From: Buchananella hordeovulneris
Lineage (GTDB): Bacteria > Actinomycetota > Actinomycetes > Actinomycetales > Actinomycetaceae
Reading direction: 5' to 3'
DNA: 48,650 bases
Assembly (NCBI GenBank): GCA_030529545.1
Contig: JAUMWR010000006.1
Location: 7,408-56,057 of the forward strand
The notes under the pieces were generated by a model. That model had not been told where the DNA came from and made no database searches. It saw nothing but the letters and a program-made list of their open reading frames with translations. Made by a program: the position numbers and the translations under genes. Below, in pieces: positions 41,329-48,650 of this stretch. Position 1 is the stretch's first letter. Each line of letters starts with the position of its first letter.

Positions 41329-44076
41329 GTGAGCACTCCACGACTACTCCTGATCGACGGTCACTCGATGGCCTTCCGCGCCTTCTTTGGCCTCCCGGTG
41401 GACAACTTCGTCACCTCCACGGGGCAGTACACCAACGCCGTCCACGGCTTTGTGCGGATGCTGCTTTCCCTGCTGGAGAAGGAAAAGCCCACCCACGTGG
41501 CGGTGGCCTTCGACGCGAGCTCCCACACGTTCCGCACGCAGGAGTACCCGGAGTACAAGGGCACGCGGGAGAAGACCCCGGAGGAGTTCATTGGCCAGGT
41601 GGAGCTGATCGAGGAGGTGCTGGACTCCTTCGGGATCGCCCACCTGAAACGCGAGGGCTTCGAGGCCGACGACATCCTGGCCACGCTGGCCCGCCAAGGC
41701 CGTGAGGCCGGGGCGATGGTCTACGTGGTATCAGGCGACCGAGACACCTTCCAGCTCGTCACGGACGAGGTGACGGTGCTCTACCCGATCAAGGGGGTCT
41801 CCGAGCTGCGCCGCATGACGCCGCAGGAGGTGGAGGCCCGCTACGGTGTCACTCCGCAGCGCTACCGCCACCTGGCCGCCCTGGTGGGCGAGGCCAGTGA
41901 CAACCTGCCAGGTGTGCCGGGCGTGGGCCCCAAGACGGCGGCCCAGTGGATCAACCAGTACGACGGCCTGGACGGCGTGATCGCCCACGCCGACCAGATC
42001 AAGGGCAAACGCGGCGAGGCGCTGCGCGAGGCCATCCCGGCAGTGGAGCGCAACCGCCGCCTCAACCGCCTGCTCACGGACGTGGCGCTGCCGGTGGGGT
42101 GGGCGGACCTGGTACCGGCGGGCGCCGACGCGACGCGCGTGCACGCGGTCTGCGACGCCCTGGAGTTTCGCCAACTGCGCGAGCACGCCCTGCGCCAGCT
42201 CCCGGCACGCGGCGGCAGCGGCCCCGGGGAGCAAACCGCCGCCGAGGTTGCCCCCACGGCAGGCGCGGCTCAGGCGAGCACCGGCGCGCCGGAGGAGGGC
42301 GACCAGGCGAGCGGCGAGGACCTGACCACGCCCGCCACCCTCGTGCGGGTGGCTACCGCCAAGCCGGAGGAGGTCACCGCCCAGCTGCGCGCGTGGCAGG
42401 AGTCCCGCACGGTGCTGGGCATGAGCGTCGAGGGCAACGGCGTGCCCAGCCCGTTCGCGGCCGACTGCACCGGAGTAGCGCTGAGCGACGGGCGGGTGAG
42501 CCTCTTTTGGGACCTAGTGGTCCTGGACCCCACCCAGGAGGGCGAGCTGAGCGAATTCCTGCGCACCGCCCCGCTGGTGGCGCACGACGCGAAGGCCGCC
42601 GTCCACGCACTGTCGGCCCGCGGGTACCAGCTGGGCAACGTGGTGGACGACGTCGCCTTGGCGGCCTATCTCTGCTTCCCCGACGGGCGGCGCTACGACC
42701 TGCCGGAGCTGGCCGAACGCTACCTGGCCGAGCTGCTGACCGAGGACGACGGCCTGCTGGACATCGAGGGCGGCAGCGCCGCGCTCGCGCAGGCCCTGGC
42801 CACCTGGCGCCTGCACCGGGTCCTGGGGCCGGAGGTGGAAAAGCGCGGCGCCGCCGGGCTGCTGCGGGACATGGAGATCCCCATCTCCTTCGTGCTGGCC
42901 AGCATGGAGCGCGCCGGCATCGCCGCCGACGCCGCCATGCTGGAGGAGCGCCGCCAGTTGCTGGACGCGGGGGTGGAGGCCGCAGCGCGCTCGGCCTACG
43001 AGTCGATCGGCAAGGAGGTCAACCTCTCCAGCCCCAAGCAGCTCCAGGAGCTGCTCTTCATGGACCTGGGCCTGCCCAAGACCCGCCGTACCAAGACCGG
43101 TTACTCCACCGACGCCGAGTCCCTGCGAGATCTGGCAGAGAAGACGGCCCACCCGTTCCTGGCCGCGCTGCTGGCCCACCGCGACCGCATCAAGCTGCGG
43201 CAGAACGTGGAGGGGCTGGCCAAGGCGGTGCAGGACGACGGGCGCATCCGCACGACGTTCCAGCAGACGGCCGCCGCCACCGGGCGCCTGAGCTCGCTGG
43301 AGCCCAACCTGCAGAACATACCCGCCCGCACCGAGGAGGGCAGGCGCGTGCGCCAGGCCTTCGTAGTGGGCGAGGGCTACGAATACCTGCTCACCGCAGA
43401 CTACTCGCAGATCGAAATGCGCATCATGGCCCACCTCTCCGGCGATGAGGGGCTGATCGAGGCGTTCAACAGCGGCGAGGACCTCCACTCCTTCGTGGCC
43501 GGGCGTGTTTACCACATCGAACCCGGGCAGGTCTCTAGCGAGCAGCGTTCCAAGATCAAGGCGATGAGCTACGGCCTGGTCTACGGGCTGTCTCCCTACG
43601 GTCTGTCCAAGCAGCTGCGCATCGACGTGGGGGAGGCCAAGAAGCTCATGGACGACTACTTCTCCCGGTTCGGGGCGGTGCGCCAGTACCTGGCGGCCGT
43701 GGTGCGGCAGGCCACCCTGGACGGCTACACCCAGACCATCTTTGGGCGCCGCCGCTACCTCCCGGACCTGGCCAGCGACAACCGGCAGCGCCGGGAAATG
43801 GCCGAGCGCGCCGCACTCAACGCCCCCATCCAGGGCAGCGCGGCGGACCTGATCAAGCTGGCGATGCTGGGAGTCGACCGCCAGCTGCGCGAGCGCGAGC
43901 TGAAGTCTCGCCTGCTGCTGCAGGTCCACGACGAACTCGTGCTCGAAGTGGGCTCGGGCGAGGCCGAGGAGGTGGAGGCGCTCGTGCGCGCCGAGATGGC
44001 GGCAGCCGCAGACCTGTCGGTACCCCTGGACGTCTCCGTGGGCATCGGCCGCAACTGGCTCGAAGCGGGCCACTAA
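41329..44076 (+). CDS. polA: DNA polymerase I
   Basis: Repair and Okazaki-fragment polymerase of 915 aa. N-terminal 5' nuclease (about 1-295): LLIDGHSMAFRAFF, YPEYKGTREKTPEEF and the helix-hairpin-helix LPGVPGVGPKTAAQW. The central 3'-5' exonuclease domain lacks the DxE metal motif (GMSVEG in its place), so proofreading is probably lost, as in other actinobacteria. The polymerase domain has TGRLSSLEPNLQNIPAR, the catalytic DYSQIEMRIMAHLSG, KAMSYGLVYGLS and VHDELVLEV. A GTG start at 41329 is set by the leaderless promoter; longer open frame upstream is antisense to the thioesterase. Confidence 0.95.
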   Translation: MSTPRLLLIDGHSMAFRAFFGLPVDNFVTSTGQYTNAVHGFVRMLLSLLEKEKPTHVAVAFDASSHTFRTQEYPEYKGTREKTPEEFIGQVELIEEVLDSFGIAHLKREGFEADDILATLARQGREAGAMVYVVSGDRDTFQLVTDEVTVLYPIKGVSELRRMTPQEVEARYGVTPQRYRHLAALVGEASDNLPGVPGVGPKTAAQWINQYDGLDGVIAHADQIKGKRGEALREAIPAVERNRRLNRLLTDVALPVGWADLVPAGADATRVHAVCDALEFRQLREHALRQLPARGGSGPGEQTAAEVAPTAGAAQASTGAPEEGDQASGEDLTTPATLVRVATAKPEEVTAQLRAWQESRTVLGMSVEGNGVPSPFAADCTGVALSDGRVSLFWDLVVLDPTQEGELSEFLRTAPLVAHDAKAAVHALSARGYQLGNVVDDVALAAYLCFPDGRRYDLPELAERYLAELLTEDDGLLDIEGGSAALAQALATWRLHRVLGPEVEKRGAAGLLRDMEIPISFVLASMERAGIAADAAMLEERRQLLDAGVEAAARSAYESIGKEVNLSSPKQLQELLFMDLGLPKTRRTKTGYSTDAESLRDLAEKTAHPFLAALLAHRDRIKLRQNVEGLAKAVQDDGRIRTTFQQTAAATGRLSSLEPNLQNIPARTEEGRRVRQAFVVGEGYEYLLTADYSQIEMRIMAHLSGDEGLIEAFNSGEDLHSFVAGRVYHIEPGQVSSEQRSKIKAMSYGLVYGLSPYGLSKQLRIDVGEAKKLMDDYFSRFGAVRQYLAAVVRQATLDGYTQTIFGRRRYLPDLASDNRQRREMAERAALNAPIQGSAADLIKLAMLGVDRQLRERELKSRLLLQVHDELVLEVGSGEAEEVEALVRAEMAAAADLSVPLDVSVGIGRNWLEAGH

Positions 44077-44079
44077 TAA

Positions 44080-44109
44080 GGTGTGGGGGCCGCGCGCGTC
44101 CCCCACACC
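44080..44109. terminator. Bidirectional hairpin between polA and the methyltransferase
   Basis: Perfect 10-bp stem GGTGTGGGGG with CCCCCACACC (44080-44089 and 44100-44109) between two converging genes. No U-tract, so strength is uncertain. Confidence 0.65.
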
Positions 44110-44113
44110 CGAC

Positions 44114-44932
44114 TCACGCCGGTTTGCGCGCGCTGATGATCAGCGTGCCCGGCATTAGCTCGCCGCGCAGGCGCGACCAGCCGTTCCACTCCAGATCGCC
44201 GGCCAACCAGGTCGGCTCATCGATGGCCTCGATAACCAGACCGGCGGCGAGAACGTCGGCCACGTGCTGACTCAAGGTGCGGTGGTATTCGGCGTATACG
44301 ATCCGGCCGGACTCGGTGCGCTCCACGTAGGGGTCGTTGCTGAAGTAGGAGCGCGTCACCGTCAAACCCGCCGCACCGGGAACGTCGGGGAACATCCACC
44401 GCACCGGGTGGGGCAGCGAACACACCCACAGGCCGCCCGGGCGCAACAGGCGCGCGGCCTCCTGGTGAATCCGCACCGGGTCTGGCACGAAGGCGATACC
44501 GCCATGCGCGGTAAAGCAAATGTCAGCGCTCTGGTCCGGGAGCGGGATCTCGCGGGCGTCGGCCGTCAACAGCGGGAAATCGATCCCGGCGTCCTCGTTC
44601 AGCTCTCGCGCCTGCGCCAGCATCCCGGCCGAAATGTCGGTGGCCACCACGCGCGCGCCCTGCCCGTACAAGTAGCGCGACCCCTGCGCGGCGCCAGCCC
44701 CGAACTCCACCACGTCACGACCCGCCACGTCGCCCAACAGGCGCGCGGCGGACTCCCGCAGCCCCTCCGGGCACCAGTGGAGCTCCGTGTCTCCCAGGGT
44801 GGCGCCGTGATCGCGGTAGTAGTCTTGGGCCTCCTCGTCCCACCACTGCGCGGTGGCGGCGACGGAAGCGGACTGCTCGGCGGGGGAGAGCTGTCTATAG
44901 CCGCCGATGATCGATTCGAACTCGACACTCAT
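44114..44932 (-). CDS. Class I SAM-dependent methyltransferase
   Basis: 272-aa Rossmann-fold methyltransferase. Motif I is DVVEFGAGAAQGSRYL (about 74-89), motif II is VVATDISAGML, and motif III is ADICFTAHGGIAFVPDP. Substrate not evident from sequence; size and layout resemble small-molecule methyltransferases of the UbiE/methyltransferase-11 group. It occupies the polA-rpsA gap. ATG at 44932, divergent from rpsA. Its coding DNA carries one exact (44252-44261) and one partial copy of the dispersed 10-mer. Confidence 0.85.
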   Translation of the reverse strand: MSVEFESIIGGYRQLSPAEQSASVAATAQWWDEEAQDYYRDHGATLGDTELHWCPEGLRESAARLLGDVAGRDVVEFGAGAAQGSRYLYGQGARVVATDISAGMLAQARELNEDAGIDFPLLTADAREIPLPDQSADICFTAHGGIAFVPDPVRIHQEAARLLRPGGLWVCSLPHPVRWMFPDVPGAAGLTVTRSYFSNDPYVERTESGRIVYAEYHRTLSQHVADVLAAGLVIEAIDEPTWLAGDLEWNGWSRLRGELMPGTLIISARKPA

Positions 44933-45052
44933 GCGCGCAGTATCGCATTCCTAGCGGCCAGCCACTGTTTCTGCTAGCGTTAGGGATCGCGTGGGCGCAG
45001 GCGCGTTCCCGCACGTCCATTGAAAACACTATCCAAATCCATCGGAGTTCTC

Positions 45053-46516
45053 TTGACCACCTCTACCCCCTCGTCGGCCCCGCAGGTCGCTATTAACGAC
45101 ATCGGCTCGGCTGAGGACCTCCTCGCTGCCATCGATGGCACCATCAAGTACTTCAACGACGGCGACATCGTCACCGGCACGATCGTCAAGGTCGACCGCG
45201 ACGAGGTTCTCCTCGACATCGGCTACAAGACTGAGGGCGTAATCCTCTCTCGCGAGCTGTCCATCAAGAACGACGTTGACCCCTCCGAGGTTGTTGCCGT
45301 CGGCGACGAGGTTGAGGCCTTTGTTCTCCAGAAGGAGGACAAGGAAGGTCGTCTGCTCCTGTCCAAGAAGCGCGCCCAGTACGAGCGCGCCTGGGGCACC
45401 ATCGAGAAGATCAAGGAAGAGGACGGCGTTGTCACCGGTTCCGTGATCGAGGTCGTCAAGGGCGGTCTGATCATCGACATCGGCCTGCGCGGCTTCCTCC
45501 CCGCCTCCCTGGTGGAGATGCGTCGCGTCCGCGACCTCCAGCCCTACGTGGGCATGGAGCTCGAAGCCAAGATCATCGAGCTGGACAAGAACCGCAACAA
45601 CGTGGTTCTCTCCCGCCGCGCTTGGCTCGAGCAGACCCAGTCCGAGGTCCGCTCCCACTTCCTGCAGACCCTCAAGAAGGGCCAGGTTCGCTCCGGTGTG
45701 GTCTCCTCCATCGTCAACTTCGGTGCCTTCGTGGACCTGGGTGGCGTAGACGGTCTGGTCCACGTCTCCGAGCTGTCCTGGAAGCACATCGACCACCCGA
45801 ACGAGATCGTCGAGGTCGGCCAGGAAGTCACCGTCGAGGTGCTGGACGTCGACATGGACCGCGAGCGTGTGTCCCTGTCCCTCAAGGCCACCCAGGAAGA
45901 CCCGTGGCAGGCCTTCGCCCGCACCCACGCCATTGGCCAGGTTGTGCCGGGTAAGGTCACCAAGCTGGTTCCGTTCGGTGCTTTCGTTCGCGTCGAGGAC
46001 GGCATCGAGGGCCTGGTGCACATCTCCGAGCTGGCCATCCGCCACGTCGAGGTGCCCGAGCAGGTCGCCAAGGTGGGCGAAGAGGTATTCGTCAAGGTCA
46101 TCGACATCGACCTGGAGCGTCGCCGCATCTCCCTGTCCCTGAAGCAGGCGAACGAGGGCCTGGACCTGGCCTCCGAGGAGTTCGACCCGTCCCTCTACGG
46201 CATGGCCGCCGAGTACGACGAGCAGGGCAACTACAAGTACCCGGAGGGCTTCGACCCGGAGTCCAACGAGTGGCTGCCTGGCTTCGAGAAGCAGCGTGAG
46301 GCTTGGGAGCAGCAGTACGCTGAGGCCCATGCCCGCTGGGAGGCCCACAAGGCTCAGGTTGAGGCCGCTCAGGCCGCCGCCGAGGAGGCTGGCGCCGCCG
46401 CTGCCGCCGAGGCCGAGGTTCCGGCTTCCTACTCCTCCTCCACCGAGGAGTCCGCTGGCACCCTGGCCTCCGACGAGGCCCTGGCTGCGCTGCGCGAGAA
46501 GCTGACCGGTAACTGA
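45053..46516 (+). CDS. rpsA: 30S ribosomal protein S1
   Basis: 487-aa ribosomal protein that binds mRNA and helps initiation on structured leaders. Four S1 OB-fold repeats lie at about 30-105, 120-185, 205-275 and 290-365 (for example GDIVTGTIVKVDRDEVLLDI and SSIVNFGAFVDLGGVDGLVH). A Glu/Ala-rich C-terminal tail follows. The start is an unusual TTG at 45053: GGAG lies 5 nt upstream, and the encoded MTTSTPSSAPQVAINDIG aligns with other actinobacterial S1 starts. No in-frame ATG exists. Strong codon bias. A U-tracted terminator follows. Confidence 0.95.
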   Translation: MTTSTPSSAPQVAINDIGSAEDLLAAIDGTIKYFNDGDIVTGTIVKVDRDEVLLDIGYKTEGVILSRELSIKNDVDPSEVVAVGDEVEAFVLQKEDKEGRLLLSKKRAQYERAWGTIEKIKEEDGVVTGSVIEVVKGGLIIDIGLRGFLPASLVEMRRVRDLQPYVGMELEAKIIELDKNRNNVVLSRRAWLEQTQSEVRSHFLQTLKKGQVRSGVVSSIVNFGAFVDLGGVDGLVHVSELSWKHIDHPNEIVEVGQEVTVEVLDVDMDRERVSLSLKATQEDPWQAFARTHAIGQVVPGKVTKLVPFGAFVRVEDGIEGLVHISELAIRHVEVPEQVAKVGEEVFVKVIDIDLERRRISLSLKQANEGLDLASEEFDPSLYGMAAEYDEQGNYKYPEGFDPESNEWLPGFEKQREAWEQQYAEAHARWEAHKAQVEAAQAAAEEAGAAAAAEAEVPASYSSSTEESAGTLASDEALAALREKLTGN

Positions 46517-46531
46517 TTCCCGGTTTAGGTA

Positions 46532-46568
46532 GGGGAGGGCGTCCTGCGGGGCGCCCTCCCCGCTTTTT
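46532..46568 (+). terminator. Rho-independent terminator of rpsA
   Basis: 10-bp stem GGGGAGGGCG with CGCCCTCCCC (46532-46541 and 46552-46561), then GCTTTTTG. Confidence 0.9.
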
Positions 46569-46610
46569 GTGTGCGGGGCAGTGTCTTTGCGGGCCGCCTT
46601 GGCCCTGAAC

Positions 46611-46616
46611 TAAGCT
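46611..46616 (+). promoter_or_regulatory. -10 element of the pcp-like gene, leaderless
   Basis: TAAGCT ends 7 nt before the ATG at 46624. GAAGGA in the spacer is too close to the ATG to serve as a normal ribosome binding site. Confidence 0.5.
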
Positions 46617-46623
46617 GAAGGAC

Positions 46624-47262
46624 ATGCGCGATTCTGCCCCGATTCTCGTTACCGGTTACGGCCCTTTCCCCGGGGTGGAGGTAAACCCCTCCGGCCGCGC
46701 AGTGGAAATGCTCGCGCAGTCGCCGGAGAAGCTGGCCACCTCCCGGCAGGTCGTCTTTGAGGTCCTGCCGGTCTCCTACAGGCGCACCTTGCCCAGGCTG
46801 AAGGAACTACTTGCGGCCCACCGCCCGGCGTTGACCATCTGCGTTGGGGTAGACAACACCGCGCAAACTCTCAAACTGGAGACGCTCGCTTTCAACGAGT
46901 TTGCGCAGCACGCTACTGACGTCGATGGGGAGCTACCGCGCGAGGTGCAGGTAATCCCCGGCGGTGCCACGCAGTGGGAGGCCCGCTTTGACGTAGACGC
47001 CGCAGTAGCGGCCCTGAGTGACGAGGCGCGGGTGGGTGGTCCGCTGCCGGTAACCAGCTCTGCGGACGCGGGCCGGTACCTGTGCAACGCCGCGCTCGCC
47101 GTGATCACGCAGGAGGCAGACGAACGGGGCGAGGGCGCTACCCTCTTCTTGCATATTCCGCCTGCTGAGATCGCCCCCGCAGAGCTGGTCGGTGACCTTA
47201 TCTCCGAGCTGTGCGCCCACGAGGATTGGTGGGGCAGGCCCGCGCGCAACAGCAAGGAGTGA
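46624..47262 (+). CDS. pcp: Pyroglutamyl-peptidase I-like protein, C15 family
   Basis: 212-aa cysteine peptidase of the type that removes N-terminal pyroglutamate. The N-terminus ILVTGYGPFPGVEVNPS matches the family opening (usually TGFxPFGG-x-x-x-NPS). A catalytic triad can be placed: Glu in KLETLAFN, Cys in AGRYLCNAAL, and His in FLHIPP. Several surrounding positions differ from the classical enzyme (GPFPG, no DNxG segment), so specificity may have shifted. It overlaps or abuts coaE (stop at 47262, coaE GTG at 47265). Confidence 0.85.
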   Translation: MRDSAPILVTGYGPFPGVEVNPSGRAVEMLAQSPEKLATSRQVVFEVLPVSYRRTLPRLKELLAAHRPALTICVGVDNTAQTLKLETLAFNEFAQHATDVDGELPREVQVIPGGATQWEARFDVDAAVAALSDEARVGGPLPVTSSADAGRYLCNAALAVITQEADERGEGATLFLHIPPAEIAPAELVGDLISELCAHEDWWGRPARNSKE

Positions 47263-47264
47263 CC

Positions 47265-47912
47265 GTGGGCGGCCTGCGGGTAAACAAGTACCGCAGTGAC
47301 ATCTTCTTGGTGGGGCTGACCGGCGGCATCGGTGCCGGCAAGAGCACCGTGGCTAACCTTTGCGCCGAGGCTGGTTGCTACGTGGTGAGCGCGGACGAGG
47401 TGGCTCGCAGGGTAGTGGAGGCTGGGACCGGGGCGCTTGGTGAGATCGCTGCGGAATTTGGGCCCGAGGTTTTGCTTCCGAGCTGGGAGTTGGACAGACC
47501 TGCACTTGCCAGGCTCGTCTTTGGCAACGAACAGGCGCGGAAGAGATTGGAACGGATCCTGCACCCGCGCATCCAGGCCGAAGTCACTCGGCAGATCGCG
47601 GCATTCCCGAGTGGAGTGGTGGGCGTCTACGACCTTCCTCTCCTTGTGGAGACCGGTGCCGCAGATGACTTCGACGCGGTTATGGTGGTGGAAGCGCCAT
47701 TAGCTCTACGGCTGGAACGGCTCTCCCGACGCGGACTGCCGCCTGAGCAGGCCACCGCACGGATGCAGCACCAGGCAAGCAGCGAAGAGCGACGACTTGT
47801 GGCTACGCACCTGCTACAAAACCATGCCGACGTTGCGGGGCTGCGTGAGCAACTACGCCCGCTTCTTGCAGTGTGGAATAGGGCTGCCCACCTTCGCGCT
47901 GCACAAGATTGA
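47265..47912 (+). CDS. coaE: Dephospho-CoA kinase
   Basis: Last enzyme of coenzyme A synthesis, phosphorylating the 3'-hydroxyl of dephospho-CoA; 215 aa. P-loop GLTGGIGAGKSTV (about 16-28), the SADEVARRVV dephospho-CoA-binding segment, LERILHPRI, and VYDLPLLVE with the lid region RLERLSRRGLP. GTG at 47265 is favoured by AAGGAG 5 nt upstream; the GTG at 47259 overlaps that site. rpsA followed by coaE is a common actinobacterial pair; here the pcp-like gene is inserted between them. Confidence 0.94.
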   Translation: MGGLRVNKYRSDIFLVGLTGGIGAGKSTVANLCAEAGCYVVSADEVARRVVEAGTGALGEIAAEFGPEVLLPSWELDRPALARLVFGNEQARKRLERILHPRIQAEVTRQIAAFPSGVVGVYDLPLLVETGAADDFDAVMVVEAPLALRLERLSRRGLPPEQATARMQHQASSEERRLVATHLLQNHADVAGLREQLRPLLAVWNRAAHLRAAQD

Positions 47913-48015
47913 GAATTCATTTCCGAATTCAAACATCTGAGTTTCTATACAGTTTCGTGTGATTTTGCTGTGAACGAGTCACATTTTCAAAGAGGTTCGC
48001 TAAGCTGCCAGTTGA

Positions 48016-48059
48016 CTAGGTGGACTGAAACGGCGTTTGTTGTTTCGCGCCGTACCTAG
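48016..48059 (+). promoter_or_regulatory. Structured leader of the secreted-protein gene
   Basis: CTAGG (48016-48020) pairs with CCTAG (48055-48059), and ACGGCG (48030-48035) with CGCCGT (48048-48053), giving a nested stem-loop 37 nt before the ATG. The 47913-48095 gap is clearly AT-richer than the rest of the window. TATACA (47946-47951) is a possible -10. Confidence 0.5.
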
Positions 48060-48095
48060 CACAGCCCAATGATCCCTCATTGAACAGGAAAAACG

Positions 48096-48650
48096 ATGCT
48101 GAAGAAGCTCGGGGCAGCGCTTGCCGTCGGCGCGCTCGCCCTCACGATTCACGCCGGAGTCTCCACCTCCGCTCTCTCGGCTGCAGAGCCACAGCCGCCG
48201 GCAGTGCCGCAGATTACGGTGACCCCGGCAACGTGCGATAACAAGACCAACCTCATTCAGGTCACTGGGTTCACGCCTGACGCGTACAAGGCCAACTACC
48301 GATTCGTCGTTTTCGTCGAAGGCGAGGCGTTGGCGCTCAAGCAAATTCCCACCAAGAACCGCCAGCTCCTGCTCACAGGCGAACCGCAAGACATTCTCAA
48401 GGTCGAGCCGAAGGCTGCTTTTGCCTACGGCAAGAACGTGACGATCAAGTCGTATTGGTTCAACAACGACGCCGCCGTTTTCAAGTACCCCAATGCTGAG
48501 TGGGAAACAGTTCGCATGCAGAATGGCGAGCTGCAGAAGGCGAAGTTCCTAGGCGCCTCGGAGATGTTCACGCTCGTGGACCCGACGAAGTTGAACTGCC
48601 CCGCTCCCGCGCCGGGGGATGCCACCACCGCTCCCGCTGACCCGGGCCAA
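48096..48650 (+). CDS. Secreted protein of unknown function, cut by the window end
   Basis: Runs off the end of the window (185 codons seen). Residues 1-29 form a Sec signal peptide: KK, a hydrophobic core (LGAALAVGALALTI) and a likely cleavage after ALSA. The mature part is a beta-rich-looking domain with two cysteines (C47 and C168) that could form a disulfide. Then a Pro/Thr/Ala-rich stretch (CPAPAPGDATTAPADPGQ) looks like a cell-wall-spanning linker, so a membrane or sortase anchor may follow outside. AGGAA lies about 7 nt before the ATG. Codon use is less GC-biased than in the neighbours. No family recognised. Confidence 0.8.
   Translation, partial: MLKKLGAALAVGALALTIHAGVSTSALSAAEPQPPAVPQITVTPATCDNKTNLIQVTGFTPDAYKANYRFVVFVEGEALALKQIPTKNRQLLLTGEPQDILKVEPKAAFAYGKNVTIKSYWFNNDAAVFKYPNAEWETVRMQNGELQKAKFLGASEMFTLVDPTKLNCPAPAPGDATTAPADPGQ

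Noticed and set aside
47969-47983. CRP/GlxR site TGTGA-N5-TCACA before the secreted-protein gene
   Set aside because: The spacer is one base short of the N6 that CRP-family sites require, and it lies more than 100 nt from the start codon.

Overview
High-GC actinobacterial chromosome segment (roughly 70% G+C by eye). The pupylation genes, a LexA-controlled imuA'-imuB-dnaE2 mutasome, a PdtaR-type ANTAR regulator, TrmI and many apparently leaderless mRNAs point to Actinomycetia. Gene content and order suggest the Actinomycetaceae or a close relative; I would not name a species. The window is almost wholly coding, with about 34 intact or partial genes, two tRNA-Leu genes and one clearly decayed locus.

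Layout. 60-6093 (minus strand): dihydrolipoamide acyltransferase and lipoamide dehydrogenase, leucyl aminopeptidase, TrmL and a PEBP-family protein. 6212-13125 (plus): SOS mutagenesis block with two perfect 16-bp LexA boxes, imuA', imuB, thymidine kinase and dnaE2. 13502-18553: hexose-phosphate mutarotase, tRNA-Leu(GAG), a 45-residue ORF with a very strong terminator, a GNAT-MazG-like fusion and an M3 oligopeptidase. 18621-20529 (minus): remnant of a two-component/ABC-permease locus collapsed by deletion, frameshift and a nonsense codon. 20635-24813: FAD oxidoreductase, acidic protein, UppP, HAD phosphatase and a RecB/Cas4-like nuclease.

25001-31847 is a tight operon trmI-arc-dop-pup-pafA-fkbP. 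It is a complete pupylation and depupylation set, but the 20S proteasome genes prcBA, which usually sit between pup and pafA, are absent, and the ARC ATPase ends without the proteasome-docking C-terminus. 31838-38845: P-loop kinase-like protein, hisF, hisI fused in frame to the start of a PIG-V-like mannosyltransferase and cut by an amber codon, an orphan trpC, lgt and pyk. 39024-48650: tRNA-Leu(CAA) with an unexpectedly short variable loop, pdtaR, a DUF808 protein, a thioesterase, polA, a methyltransferase, rpsA, a pyroglutamyl-peptidase-like protein, coaE and the start of a secreted protein with lower-GC DNA.

Cross-cutting signals. (1) The 10-mer AACGTCGGCC occurs at least nine times on both strands, including an inverted pair forming a terminator-like hairpin after pepA, reminiscent of neisserial DNA-uptake sequences. 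(2) At least 12 genes have a TANNNT hexamer ending 6-8 nt before the start codon, implying leaderless transcripts; in dnaE2 the LexA box covers the start codon. (3) Two unrelated intergenic repeat pairs share the same geometry: 27-nt repeats with a 34-nt spacer.
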